A stretch of DNA of 18,647 bases from Trichomonas tenax (taxonomy: Eukaryota > Parabasalia > Trichomonadida > Trichomonadidae). The notes beneath the pieces were generated by a model. The model saw only the letters and a list, made by a program, of their open reading frames with translations. It was not told the DNA's origin and ran no database searches. The number at the start of each line of letters is the position of its first letter. Positions within the stretch are counted from its first letter, which is position 1. Below are positions 1-8,170 of this stretch, piece after piece. Both the position numbers and the translations under genes were made by a program. Location: positions 1 through 18,647 of the forward strand of contig JALKBU010001000.1 in NCBI GenBank assembly GCA_023091735.1, given 5' to 3'.

Positions 1-1
1 G

Positions 2-187
2 GAAAAACCAGTTAAGCCTAAACGTAAGTGTACAGAAAAACAATTAGCAGCACTTGCTGCAGGAAGACAGAAGAATCCGAGATGGATAAGTAAGCGTATG
101 AGAGAAGCAGAGGAAAGGGCTAAAGCCCTTGAGGGACAAAGTCCCGAAGCTAAGAAGAAAGAGGAAGAAGAAAAGAAATCAGAATAA
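2..187 (+). CDS. C-terminal end of an unknown lysine/glutamate-rich protein (5' truncated by window)
   Basis: The frame is open from the window edge to a TAA at 185-187 and gives 61 codons. The visible part begins EKPVKPKRKCTEKQLAALAAG, continues through a basic NPRW stretch and ends in a charged Lys/Glu helix (EEEEKKSE). A strongly basic segment followed by an acidic-basic helical tail would suit a nucleic-acid-associated protein, but I recognise no family. Base composition is GC-richer than the following 350 bases, which supports real coding. The stop codon lies inside the first copy of the direct repeat at 184-209. The N-terminus and promoter lie outside the window. Confidence 0.6.
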   Translation, partial: EKPVKPKRKCTEKQLAALAAGRQKNPRWISKRMREAEERAKALEGQSPEAKKKEEEEKKSE

Positions 188-378
188 CCACTAAAATTAT
201 TTTTCAAAAACTGAACTCATAAATCCTAATATTGACTTATAAAGTAACGTAAAACATTAAATTTCTCTCATAACCACTAAAATTAATTTTCAAAATTTCC
301 TTACCCCCAAATCCTTTCGCTTTCTTTCATTAGTTAGTTAGTTAGTTTGTCATAAATTATTTTTTTCAAAAACTGAAT
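184..378. repeat. Dispersed short direct repeats in a 3' flank
   Basis: A 25-26-nt unit beginning ATAACCACTAAAATTA and ending TTTTCAAAA occurs at 184-209 and 270-294, differing by one indel and one base. A third partial copy (AAATTATTTTTTTCAAAAACTGAA) is at about 355-378 and matches the downstream part of copy 1. A short (TTAG)n microsatellite lies between them at 330-347. No gene is visible in 188-561. Confidence 0.6.
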
Positions 379-506
379 AAATTTTATATAGTCAGGAGTT
401 TCAAAATAAATTTTAACGTTGATTTTGTAGTAGTAATTCAAAAATTTATTTTCTATATGGGGGGACCCTAACTTGTAAAACTAACTCTGTCGTAAATATA
501 TAAAAG

Positions 507-552
507 AGATGTGAGCGGCGACGTGGCGGAGTCACGGATACCGCGCACATCT
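507..552. other. GC-rich hairpin between convergent genes
   Basis: Arms at 507-518 and 541-552 pair at 11 of 12 positions (one A/G mismatch). The loop holds a second 4-bp stem, CGTG at 522-525 with CACG at 533-536. The element is a GC-rich island in otherwise very AT-rich DNA, and it lies 9 bp beyond the stop codon of the minus-strand gene at 562-1017. It could be an RNA 3'-end structure, a small structured RNA or the end of a mobile element. The sequence does not decide which. Confidence 0.5.
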
Positions 553-561
553 AATTACTAA

Positions 562-1017
562 CTAATCATCAGATTTATATAAGTCAGACATGTTTTTATA
601 AATCATATCACAGTTTTTATCCATAGCTTTATGGTTGCAATGATATCCGAGGAATTCATAGTTGACTTTTCGAATGAATTTCTTAATTTCTGCTGTATCA
701 CCCTTTTCAACATTTATTTCATCAAATTCGGGGATCACTAATTTATGCTGATGTATTTCCGATAATTTTGGAAGCGAGTCTACTATATTTTGCATCTCAT
801 AAAGGAATTGCTCGTTTTGTTTGTTTTGTGCGTAAGTCTTGAGTTCACTTCTTAATAAATCATTTTTAATAAGTTCAATCTCGCTGTTGAATGAAAAAGT
901 TTTATTGATATATTGACATGTCTGTATTGGCATGACCGTTGGATTAAGTATTAAACTTCCTACTGTCAAAGGCTCTTCGATCCATGGATTGCATACAATC
1001 CTTGAACTTGAAATCAT
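562..1017 (-). CDS. Hypothetical protein, 151 aa
   Basis: An ATG-to-TAG ORF that I do not recognise. It begins MISSSRIVCNPWIEEPLTV, has a charged, probably helical middle (about residues 45-85) and a Cys/His-containing C-terminus (GYHCNHKAMDKNCDMIY). There is no signal peptide and no membrane segment. The DNA coding for residues 5-17 belongs to a motif found twice more upstream (1093-1135 and 1253-1294), so the start of the gene has been reiterated. The immediate 5' flank is almost pure A/T and shows no TCAYW initiator. It could be a real small gene or a remnant; integrity over 151 codons favours a gene. Confidence 0.55.
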   Translation of the reverse strand: MISSSRIVCNPWIEEPLTVGSLILNPTVMPIQTCQYINKTFSFNSEIELIKNDLLRSELKTYAQNKQNEQFLYEMQNIVDSLPKLSEIHQHKLVIPEFDEINVEKGDTAEIKKFIRKVNYEFLGYHCNHKAMDKNCDMIYKNMSDLYKSDD

Positions 1018-1294
1018 TTATATAAAAATAAAAAATAAAAATTATTGTAAAATTAACGTTATTTTTTCAATCCATAAATATTAAAAATATGATTTTCAAG
1101 GCTGAAAAAGCCCGGAATTGCATGCAATCCTCGTCAAAAATACAAGGTGAGTTTTCATGTGAGATCTCACCTCCTCATGTAAATATATTTTTCAGTAATG
1201 TTTTCATTGATTTAATCATTTATTACAAGTGTCAACATTAAAATTTTATGTTTTTCAAGGCTCTTTGATCCAGAGATTGCATGCAATCCTCATC
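965..1294 (-). repeat. Three reiterated copies of a palindrome-centred motif (5' end of the 151-aa gene)
   Basis: Copies lie at about 965-1003, 1093-1135 and 1253-1294, all in the same orientation, with start-to-start spacing of 128 and 160. Each has CAAGGCT or CAAAGGCT followed by an ATTGCATGCAAT-type palindrome and CCT. Copy 3 contains a perfect 14-nt palindrome (GATTGCATGCAATC, 1275-1288). On the minus strand, copy 1 encodes RIVCNPWIEEP in the gene, copy 3 encodes a matching ATG-led RIACNLWIKEP followed by TGA, and copy 2 is more degraded (RIACNSGLFQP, no ATG). This pattern fits successive 5'-end duplications or a dispersed element captured by the gene. Confidence 0.65.
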
Positions 1295-1401
1295 TTTATA
1301 ACAGTAAAATCTTTATATTTTTGAGATTGACATTTTAACCTCTTTCCCAAAAATATTTTTATCTACCTACATACCTACCAACAACGGCAAAATAAATTTA
1401 A

Positions 1402-1539
1402 TTAGCAATACATGTTTACGAATGTTCTCCATGTATTAATTCTCTCTACTGCCTTTTCATAATTGATCTTCGCTAAATCATAATCTCTTTTATCTTTTCT
1501 TAATTCATCGATTTCATCGACTGTCGAACCGTTTGAGTA
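1402..1539 (-). pseudogene. C-terminal coding relic, charged helical protein
   Basis: A 45-codon open stretch runs from just after a TGA to a TAA at 1404-1402 on the minus strand. It reads as a charged helix (VDEIDELRKDKRDYDLAKIN) and ends NTWRTFVNMYC. The heptad-like spacing and codon choice look like genuine coding DNA, but there is no ATG and the upstream frame is closed. It is probably a 5'-truncated remnant. No family is recognised, and it does not resemble the 151-aa protein downstream. Confidence 0.4.
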
Positions 1540-1628
1540 TCAGATAGGATATAATCAATCAGATAATTCATTTCAATTTATGATAACTTCTAAAAATATA
1601 TGTCGTTTTATTCTTGAAATTAGACAGA

Positions 1629-2308
1629 ATGAGAGTGGTTTATAAACAACGCGAATTGATTGAATATGTTGAACAGCAGAGCGCATGGATAAAATGGCCT
1701 TTGAGTTGCATTTGATCGATGAAGCATATAAACAAACGTATAGACCAAATATAACACAGAACTATGAAAACTAGAAAGGAGTTTGTTTTACCCCTAGGCT
1801 CTGAAATCTATGTTACCGATAACATTGAGAACTGTAAAAAGATGATGAATCTGATATTGAGCCAATTGACCCAAAAGAGTATTAGATGGATGTAAGCAAG
1901 TTGAGAGGAATGTAGAGATCAACATTTGGAAGAGGATAAATCGAATATCTAGAAATCTTGGTTTTTGACACAAGGAGGTCTCCAGGGCCCTATAAGGTAC
2001 AAGCCACTTGGAGTGGTAGGTATCTGAGTCTTTGCAGGCTACCTTTTGTTGATGAATGATAAATCTGCGAAGTTGACACGTTTTTTCACAAGAATTGTTC
2101 ACACCTCAGCGCAAAGGACTCGAGTGAGTATGCTGTGCATCTTCTTGTTAGTGGACTCTGGTGGGCCATGGCGATCCAGACAGGAAGTGAGGTAACGATA
2201 GAAATTAAATAGGAGGAACTAAGGAAAAGTAGTTTACGTGACAAATTTGAAAAGTCATTAAAAACGATTATCTTTGGATTTTTGATTGCCTCTGCACTTG
2301 TTGTATAA
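1629..2308 (+). pseudogene. Decayed gene for a C-terminally membrane-anchored protein
   Basis: Coding-like sequence starts at ATG 1629 (MRVVYKQRELIEYVEQQ), passes to another frame near ATG 1685 (MDKMAFELHLIDEAYKQTY), and has a middle piece in the first frame (FVLPLGSEIYVTDNIENC). From about 1841 to the TAA at 2306 a single frame persists, broken by TAG at 1883, 1913 and 2210, TAA at 1937 and 2060, and TGA at 2057. Despite this, the translation keeps protein-like character. It includes a Trp/Cys-rich stretch (about 1985-2180) and ends in one hydrophobic helix (TIIFGFLIASALVV) directly before the stop, as in tail-anchored proteins. I do not recognise the family. A 102-codon open frame on the opposite strand begins without ATG and is taken as its shadow. 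Confidence 0.45.
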
Positions 2309-2531
2309 TCATTAAATTTAATTTTATAATTATTGAATAAGTTTGGGCTCTTTCCGGTTTATTATTTTTTTCGAGGAAATATATTTTCAAATTCCAAAGA
2401 TTTGGCTATTAAATATCTAATATATAGGATGCAGCAAAGCATCCGATAAGCTGTCAGCTATGAAAAACATAAATTTAAAGAAATAAAAATAAAACGTTTT
2501 CTTTATTTGACAATACAACAAATATAACTAC
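2213..2531. other. 3' flank, no further gene
   Basis: After the relic's final stop at 2308, the sequence up to the CFAP97 gene's stop codon is AT-rich and holds no open frame of note. The segment just before that stop (about 2480-2520, AATAAAAATAAAACG) is A-rich on the plus strand, which is the 3' untranslated side of the minus-strand gene. Nothing else is visible. Confidence 0.5.
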
Positions 2532-3716
2532 TTAGTCGAAGTCATTCTCTAAATTATTATCACCGTCATTATGCTCAAAAGGATTATGATCTCCGTCCTC
2601 ATCAAGTTTGTCTTTCACAGCACCCGATAAAGTGAAAGTGTTACCGAGTGTGGACTCGAAATCAGTGTCGTCATTGGACTTTTGAGTTCCGCCTGTTGCA
2701 GAAAGATCGAAATCATTGGAGAATGTTCTTCCGAGGTTGTTCTCATTGGATTCCTGCTTCTCCTCTGGTTCCTCAACAGCTGGAACTAACTTATCCAAGA
2801 GAATTCCATTGAATGAAGATTCACTTGGATTCTCCCTAATCTGTTGTGGTCTTTCATCATCGGCATCTCCAAAGTCATCGAAATCATTCTTCTTCTCTGT
2901 CTCTTCCTTCTTCTCTTCTGGTTTCTCTTCTTTCTTATCACCCTCCATTTTGTCAGCAACTTGGTCGTCAATTATAATGTCTGTGTAACATGTCTCCTGT
3001 GGTGGTTTCTTTTCAGCTGGTTTCTCTTCGTGATTTTCTTCATGCTTCTCTTCTGTTTGGTTTTCTTCCTGTTTCTTGGCTCTCTCGAGCTTCTCAACGA
3101 TCTCCTCCTTCAATGAAAGGTCCTTTTCGCTGTTTTTGTTTTCGATTTTCTTATTTTCGGTATTCTCTTCATTCTGATTGTTTTCGCCTTCGACCTTAGA
3201 TTCGATTTCGGCGACGAATTCATATTCGCCTTCGTCAACAGATTCAACAACAGGAAGTTTCTTTCCTTTTCTGCGTGGATTTGTCCTCTTCATGTTCTTC
3301 TTCGGGGACTTCTTCTTCGGCTCTTGGATCTCCTGCTTCTGCTCTTGGTTTTCTTGTTCTTGTGTTTCTTCTTGTTCTTCTTCGCGCGATGTGTGAATAC
3401 GTTTTGTCTTAGCGATCGCTGGTTTTGTAATGTTGGGCTTGAGTGATATTCTCGCGGAGAGTGGCTGCCTTTTCTCTTCATCATGATATCCGGTGATTTC
3501 TTTAATCATTTCTAAGCGAAGCTGAGAGAACTTCTGGAGCTCCTGGAGCTCCTTCGTCCTTCTTTCGCGGTACATTTGAAGTCTTGGACATGGCGGTGGT
3601 GGGCTTTGATCTATTGTCGATTTCTGTGTTCTGAGCCTTTCTGTGTGAAGCTGGAAGGCCCTCTGGTGCTTCATAACTTCCAAGTGTTGGTTGAGAACGG
3701 GCTCTGCACGATACAT
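2532..3716 (-). CDS. CFAP97 (Hemingway/KIAA1430)-domain protein with long acidic tail
   Basis: An intact 394-codon ORF, ATG to TAA. Residues 1-85 resemble the short CFAP97/KIAA1430-homologue domain of flagellar and ciliary proteins: a basic helix with NQHLEVMKHQR, then IDQSPPPPCPRLQ (the family's D-S-P-P...P-x-L signature), then RTKELQELQKFSQLRLEM. The remaining 300 residues are low complexity and predicted disordered. A Lys/Arg patch (about 125-150) could act as a nuclear signal, and long Glu/Lys/Gln runs follow. The C-terminal part carries FDDFGDADD and NPF motifs and ends NDFD. Known members function in axoneme or motile-cilium biology, which suits a flagellate; the role here is inferred. 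Several open frames on both strands here are shadows of the purine-rich repeats. Confidence 0.6.
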   Translation of the reverse strand: MYRAEPVLNQHLEVMKHQRAFQLHTERLRTQKSTIDQSPPPPCPRLQMYRERRTKELQELQKFSQLRLEMIKEITGYHDEEKRQPLSARISLKPNITKPAIAKTKRIHTSREEEQEETQEQENQEQKQEIQEPKKKSPKKNMKRTNPRRKGKKLPVVESVDEGEYEFVAEIESKVEGENNQNEENTENKKIENKNSEKDLSLKEEIVEKLERAKKQEENQTEEKHEENHEEKPAEKKPPQETCYTDIIIDDQVADKMEGDKKEEKPEEKKEETEKKNDFDDFGDADDERPQQIRENPSESSFNGILLDKLVPAVEEPEEKQESNENNLGRTFSNDFDLSATGGTQKSNDDTDFESTLGNTFTLSGAVKDKLDEDGDHNPFEHNDGDNNLENDFD

Positions 3717-4612
3717 TTGGATTTTGATTTAGTTACAAACGTCTTTTTTTTCATTAAAAGAATTTACAAACGAAATTTTTTTGTAACAAAATTTCTCACC
3801 TATAAACTATCTATTTTTCTTGTTGATGTGACCTATTTGTCCACTGGGCATTCTATATTTGAAGTTTGGGGAGAATTCGATCTAGAAATAAATGTTTTTG
3901 AACCATAATTCAAGTTGATTTATAACCTTTGTGATTTATAAAATCATTTCCATTATTTTGATTTTTAATAAAACTTATTATAATCCAGTTTATGAAATTA
4001 AAGTTAAAAATGTCTATTTTTAAAATTACCTTTGTTTTACAATTTTTATCCAAAATTTGCAAATAAATAATAAAGTGCGTGTGGATCAGATTTATTGGAA
4101 AATCAGAAAAAATCCTTCTGATATGATATGAAATATTCTTATTTATGCTAAAATAATGAGATCAACTTATTATAAGGAATAATGACAACATAATTACACA
4201 ATGTTGGAATCAAAATTGATAAAATATTTTTCAAATTTCAAAATTGAAATAATGAGCTTTCTAACCATATTCAAAGGCCAAAAAAGTTGCTTTAAAAAAA
4301 TAATTATATTGTTTACAACATTCAAAATATTAAATTTAATAAAGCTTGACAATCATTTATACCAAGTGGAACATACTATAAAAGATGATGCAAACATATT
4401 TCATGATTGATGATGCGTAGGAATTCTATTTTATCTAGATATATTTTGATTATAACCATTTTTACATAACTCCATAAATTGCCACCAAGAGTCCATGAAA
4501 TTATTATATTTAAGTCAAGAGGTATTGAAAGATATATCTTATATAAGATATATATATTATCTGCTTTATAATGTTTGAAGTCAATCAATTCATGTATATC
4601 GAGAAGCAAAAG
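3717..4612. other. Intergenic AT-rich region, nothing recognised
   Basis: This lies between the CFAP97-type gene (its 5' side) and the Myb gene (its 3' side), both minus strand. The first 30-60 bases should hold the CFAP97-type promoter, but only a weak TCAAAAT (minus strand, near the ATG) resembles an initiator. Two open frames of 69 and 77 codons are Ile/Leu/Lys-rich by composition alone and show no protein-like pattern. No RNA gene or repeat array was seen. Confidence 0.5.
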
Positions 4613-5266
4613 TTACATTTTCATGTTTGGTGGGAATTGAAAGAGTGAATCTTGTTGATTATCAGTAGATATTTGGAAATTTTGATCAAAATCATTTTGC
4701 ATCACATCTCCAAAAAAACCATCAATTTTAGTCCCAACATCTGGTTTATTTTCAACCAGATTGATTGTATTATTTGGTTTTGTTTTTTTATGATTCTTTG
4801 TCGTTTCTATTTTACGTATCTCCGGCAAATAATGGGTCATTTTTGTGATCTTTGCTGACTGATATCCATTCAGAAACAACTCTGGAATTCGAACAGGAAC
4901 ATCGTTGTCAATTCTTCGTTTTAGCATATTCCACTTGTTCTTGATCTGTATATCTGTTCTTCCTGGAAACAGTTTACTTATTTTCGTCCATTTTGGACCC
5001 ATATTGTTAACAAGTTCAATTAACTGGCTTTCTTCTTCTTGTGTCCACGGCATATTGTTGACATTAGGATTCAAATAGTATGTCCATCGATCGTGACACT
5101 GCCTTGCCGTTCTTTCTTCAAAATGTTGTGAAATTAATTCCCAATCTTTGTCTCCATAATGCGCAACCAGCGCTTTTAACAGGTTATCCTCACTCATTGT
5201 GAACTTCTTCTTAACAGATCTACTGTGTTTATTGCTCTCCACACTTTCGTTCTCTTGCAATTCCAT
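4613..5266 (-). CDS. R2R3 Myb-like DNA-binding protein
   Basis: An intact 217-codon ORF. Two tandem Myb/SANT repeats are clear. R2 spans about residues 21-67, with the first Trp replaced by Phe (FTMSEDNLL), then W42 and W61 in the RQCHDRW recognition helix. R3 spans about 72-118 with W74, W93 and W112 and the recognition helix TDIQIKNKWNMLKRR. The C-terminal 100 residues are polar, Asn/Gln-rich and probably disordered. Trichomonads carry large families of short Myb proteins of this form, some of which bind promoter elements of adhesion genes; the target here is unknown. No TCAYW initiator is evident in the A/T-rich 5' flank. Confidence 0.9.
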   Translation of the reverse strand: MELQENESVESNKHSRSVKKKFTMSEDNLLKALVAHYGDKDWELISQHFEERTARQCHDRWTYYLNPNVNNMPWTQEEESQLIELVNNMGPKWTKISKLFPGRTDIQIKNKWNMLKRRIDNDVPVRIPELFLNGYQSAKITKMTHYLPEIRKIETTKNHKKTKPNNTINLVENKPDVGTKIDGFFGDVMQNDFDQNFQISTDNQQDSLFQFPPNMKM

Positions 5267-5852
5267 TTTTTATTTTTTTCATAAAATTTCATAAATTCAA
5301 TCGGTTACGAATCGATAACATGTGCTCTATTTTGTCTATATATGGATATTTTCGTGTTTTTGAGTTTTTGGCAGAAATTTGAGAATCACTCAAAACTTTT
5401 TGTTCTTTGATTTTTGTAAATTTGAATCATCGTTGGGAGAACTTTTGAATACAGTTTTTGAATACGTTTTTGGGCTCGATTCTGCTATAAGCTTATTAAA
5501 TTATTTTTGATATTATCAATTGATTAAAAATATGCATGTATTCGTTGTATATTTGGAATAAGATATATGTATATATTATATATTTTAAATTACAGCCTAT
5601 GTTTGCATTTATAATTTTTTCAAATTTTGAAAATACGCTATCTAATCCTAACTGTCGTCCAGATATCATATAATTGCATTTTGCAATATGGTTTTAAAAT
5701 AACAAGCAAGCATTTTCTGTTAATTATTTAAGTAGTATATGTTTGGGGGTGGTCGTCAGAATTTACATATTATATATAGTGGGGATAACACCCAATTATA
5801 TATAGTGAGAAAAACTAAGTTAATTTTTTATTTCTTACATAAACAGTGGACA
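5267..5852. other. Divergent intergenic region between Myb gene and Maverick-like fragment
   Basis: The first part is the Myb 5' flank with long A/T runs. From about 5690 the composition becomes the extreme AT of the mobile fragment. Two copies of TATATATAGTG, at about 5772-5782 and 5798-5808, lie 26 bp apart before the first Maverick-like gene and could be promoter repeats. An open frame from ATG 5739 runs into the gene below, but ATG 5853 is a more natural start. Confidence 0.4.
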
Positions 5853-6328
5853 ATGTCGAATATAAAAAGTGATAAAATAGATGAAAGAGTTATTGATGAC
5901 GGAGTACCTGTTTATATTTTAAGATTTAAAGGTAAACAATATATAGAATGATAAATCCTGATTACATAAAAACTTAGAATCTAAATTTAAGCAATATATT
6001 AATGGTCTTAAATCCAATATTAATTATTTTATTAATAAATCAGTAGAAAAACTTAAGAAATATAAACTTAAATTATCGTTATCTAATCATGATCCAATTA
6101 TTAATCCTGGTAAACCAACTGAAAAATCTTAGAGAAACAGTTATACCTAATAGTTTACCAGAAAAACCTAATTTCAATAATAATGAAAATAATAATGATG
6201 ATGATTATGAAGTAACACCATTAGTTAGACAGTTTATGGATATTAGGGATGTATTGTTAAATCGTGATGAAATCGATTTATCAGATCGTAGTGAAGTTAT
6301 TCGAATAATGTATCTAATTATGTTTTAA
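5853..6328 (+). pseudogene. Unknown charged protein of the Maverick-like fragment, frameshifted
   Basis: Starts at ATG 5853 (MSNIKSDKIDERVIDDG) and is open to TGA at 5949. The reading then shifts by one base at about 5946, where a second frame carries a TGA at 5959 and a TAG at 6129 but otherwise reads as a Lys/Asn-rich helix (LESKFKQYINGLKSNINYF). A further shift near 6125 leads into the segment at 6129-6328 (VIPNSLPEKPNF, a DDDYE acidic patch, LVRQFMDIRDVLLNRDEID), ending at TAA 6326. At least two indels and two stops make it a pseudogene. The family is not recognised; a coiled, acidic C-terminal virion or regulatory protein is only a guess. Confidence 0.5.
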
Positions 6329-6786
6329 TCGATTAAACATCGATGTTTTTGTTTTCCTATTAATTTTATATTTATTTTCTTGATAACGATTAATTAAACA
6401 TAACTTTTCAATTGGTGTAGATGGTAATGCTTTAATTATATCTTTATAGTTTTTGATGAAATAAGTTGAAATAGGTGAATATTCAAATAACATATAATAA
6501 AAACTTTAATTCTACAGCAAAAATAAAAATGTGGAATTACTATATTAAATTTAAATTTTTATTTTTTATAAGTTTTAATAATAACATATTAATAATAATA
6601 AAATATAATAAGTTTCTGGAATTCCCGTCGATAGAAATATCATAGAAAATATTAAAACTATTTTATTTGGCAAAAATAATATTATTTTTGACTGCAAATT
6701 CTTATTTGCGTTTGTTATGTTAAAAATAAAAATATAATTTATTAAGTTATGAAAAAAAACATATTTTTTATCCTATACTAAAACAA
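6329..6786. other. AT-rich spacer within fragment A
   Basis: This holds no recognisable coding sequence in either strand; A/T homopolymers dominate and there is no hairpin or repeat of note. It is longer than the other spacers in the block, so a gene may have decayed beyond recognition here. Confidence 0.4.
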
Positions 6787-7590
6787 ATGTCTAATCAAAT
6801 GATCAGAGAACCAATTAATGAAGATTACGAATATGTTCAATATAATAAAAAGTTAAGATTAATCTATAGCATTAAAGATGATTATTATCAAATGAATTCT
6901 ATATTAAAATCATGTAGTGCTTTGGAACATAAAAGAACACGTGTTCAATTGGTTTACAATTGGTTTAGAAATCAAACAACACACGAGTATTTACAGGAAT
7001 TGAAGCTAAGTTGTGAATTCGCCACTAAGACTTTATTTGAGAAAAGAAAGGATTTGCCGGTTGAACTAAGAGGTATTTACTGTCATAAACTTTTAGTGAA
7101 TATATTTGCTATTTGGTGTTCACCTAAATATGCTGTTCATATTGCTAAGTTATTAGATGAACTATATACTAAAGAACGTAACGAATTAGAAAATAAAAAT
7201 TATGAATTAAAACAAGAATTAGATAATAAAGATAAAATTATTAATCACCATATTGAACGTTCAGTACCAAATAATCATAAAAAAGATTATATACTAATCT
7301 TATAGTGGAAAGATATTGATGATTATAAAATAGCATTAAGTTATACACGTTGTTGTTATGATTCGATTAAAAAGATGAAAGATATTAAAGATATATTTGA
7401 TGGAAAACAATATATAAAGTTTTATGATGAACTATCAATTAGTATGAGTACAGCAAAAGATATTAAACCAATTATTTAGAATTACAATAAACATTAGAAA
7501 CCTAAATATACAACAACATTAATCAATAAAACTGATCTTAATAATATTCTTAGTGATATCGATAATATGATATATACATTTAGAGATTAA
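6787..7590 (+). pseudogene. KilA-N/MSV199-type viral DNA-binding protein with three in-frame TAG codons
   Basis: An intact frame of 172 codons runs from ATG 6787 to TAG 7303, and the same frame continues with protein-like sequence to TAA 7588, crossing TAG at 7303, 7477 and 7495 only. Residues about 55-128 have the KilA-N/MSV199 pattern: NWFRNQTTHEYLQEL, then LRGIYCHKLLVNIFAIWCSP followed by KYAVHIAKLLDELY (the family's W-x-S/C-P-x-Y/F-A core). Residues 126-155 form a coiled coil (ELENKNYELKQELDNKD). Such proteins occur in nucleocytoplasmic large DNA viruses, phages and Mavericks. The part after the first TAG (WKDIDDYKIALSYTRC...) looks like the usual C-terminal extension. It is either a pseudogene or a gene read with TAG as sense. 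Confidence 0.6.
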
Positions 7591-7673
7591 ATATAGGTCA
7601 ACCATTATGGTTAATTTTATTTATTATTTTTATCTAATTGTTTAAAAATCCAATTATTTTTTCTCTAATAAAG

Positions 7674-8129
7674 ATGTCCAGTGAAAATCAAGTAAAGTAT
7701 TTTAGTGTTAATAGTATTGCTACACAAGTAATATCTGAATTTAAAAATTCTAAACGTTTAACAATTATATTCTCTAAATATATTAAAGAAAATAAATTTG
7801 GATATAGTGTTAATCCTATAGCGCTTATTATTGATGGTAAGAAATATACTAATGAAGAATTATCTAGAATATTTGATTTAAATCGTATTAATATTAATGA
7901 TAATGTTACATATACTAATATTATTAGATGAAACAATTCTAATTTCTTTGCTATTGATGCAGATCTAATTAATGTTAATATTATGGATATTGGTGATAAA
8001 CAATTTAAATATTAGAATCATAAACTAATAATTGTTAATAATAATATTATGAATATGGTATTACTAAAGATTGAAACATTAAATATTAATATTAACACAC
8101 AATTAGATGAATTAATGTTAGAAGAGTAA
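7674..8129 (+). pseudogene. Unknown Asn/Ile-rich protein of fragment A, interrupted by TGA and TAG
   Basis: From ATG 7674 (MSSENQVKYFSVNSIATQV) the frame is open for 85 codons to TGA 7929. It continues in the same frame without indel through TAG 8013 to TAA 8127, giving 151 codons in all. The middle reads IALIIDGKKYTNEELSRIFD, and the final part NTQLDELMLEE. Asn and Ile content is extreme, in step with base composition. I recognise no family. It follows the KilA-N-type gene by 83 bp and precedes the integrase-like fragment by 41 bp on the same strand. An 82-codon open frame on the opposite strand is a shadow. Confidence 0.5.
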
Positions 8130-8170
8130 ACAGCTTATATATAACTATTTTATTTTTATCAAAGTATTTA

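Noticed and set aside
1794..2102. Minus-strand 102-codon open frame
   Set aside because: It starts at GTG directly after a TGA, has no ATG, and the plus-strand frame there continues into a membrane anchor and looks more like the true coding strand.
2716..3484. Several open frames (60-90 codons) on both strands within the CFAP97-type gene
   Set aside because: They are shadows of the purine-rich Glu/Lys codons and consist of Phe/Ser/Leu or Arg/Lys runs without independent features.
4201..4609. Open frames of 69 (+) and 77 (-) codons beside the Myb gene
   Set aside because: Composition-driven Ile/Lys/Phe strings in AT-rich DNA with no motif or conserved-looking segment.
5853..8129. Mitochondrial-type code (TGA=Trp) for fragment A
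   Set aside because: Two TGA interruptions are too few, TGG is used normally in the KilA-N-type gene, and frameshifts in the first gene point to decay.
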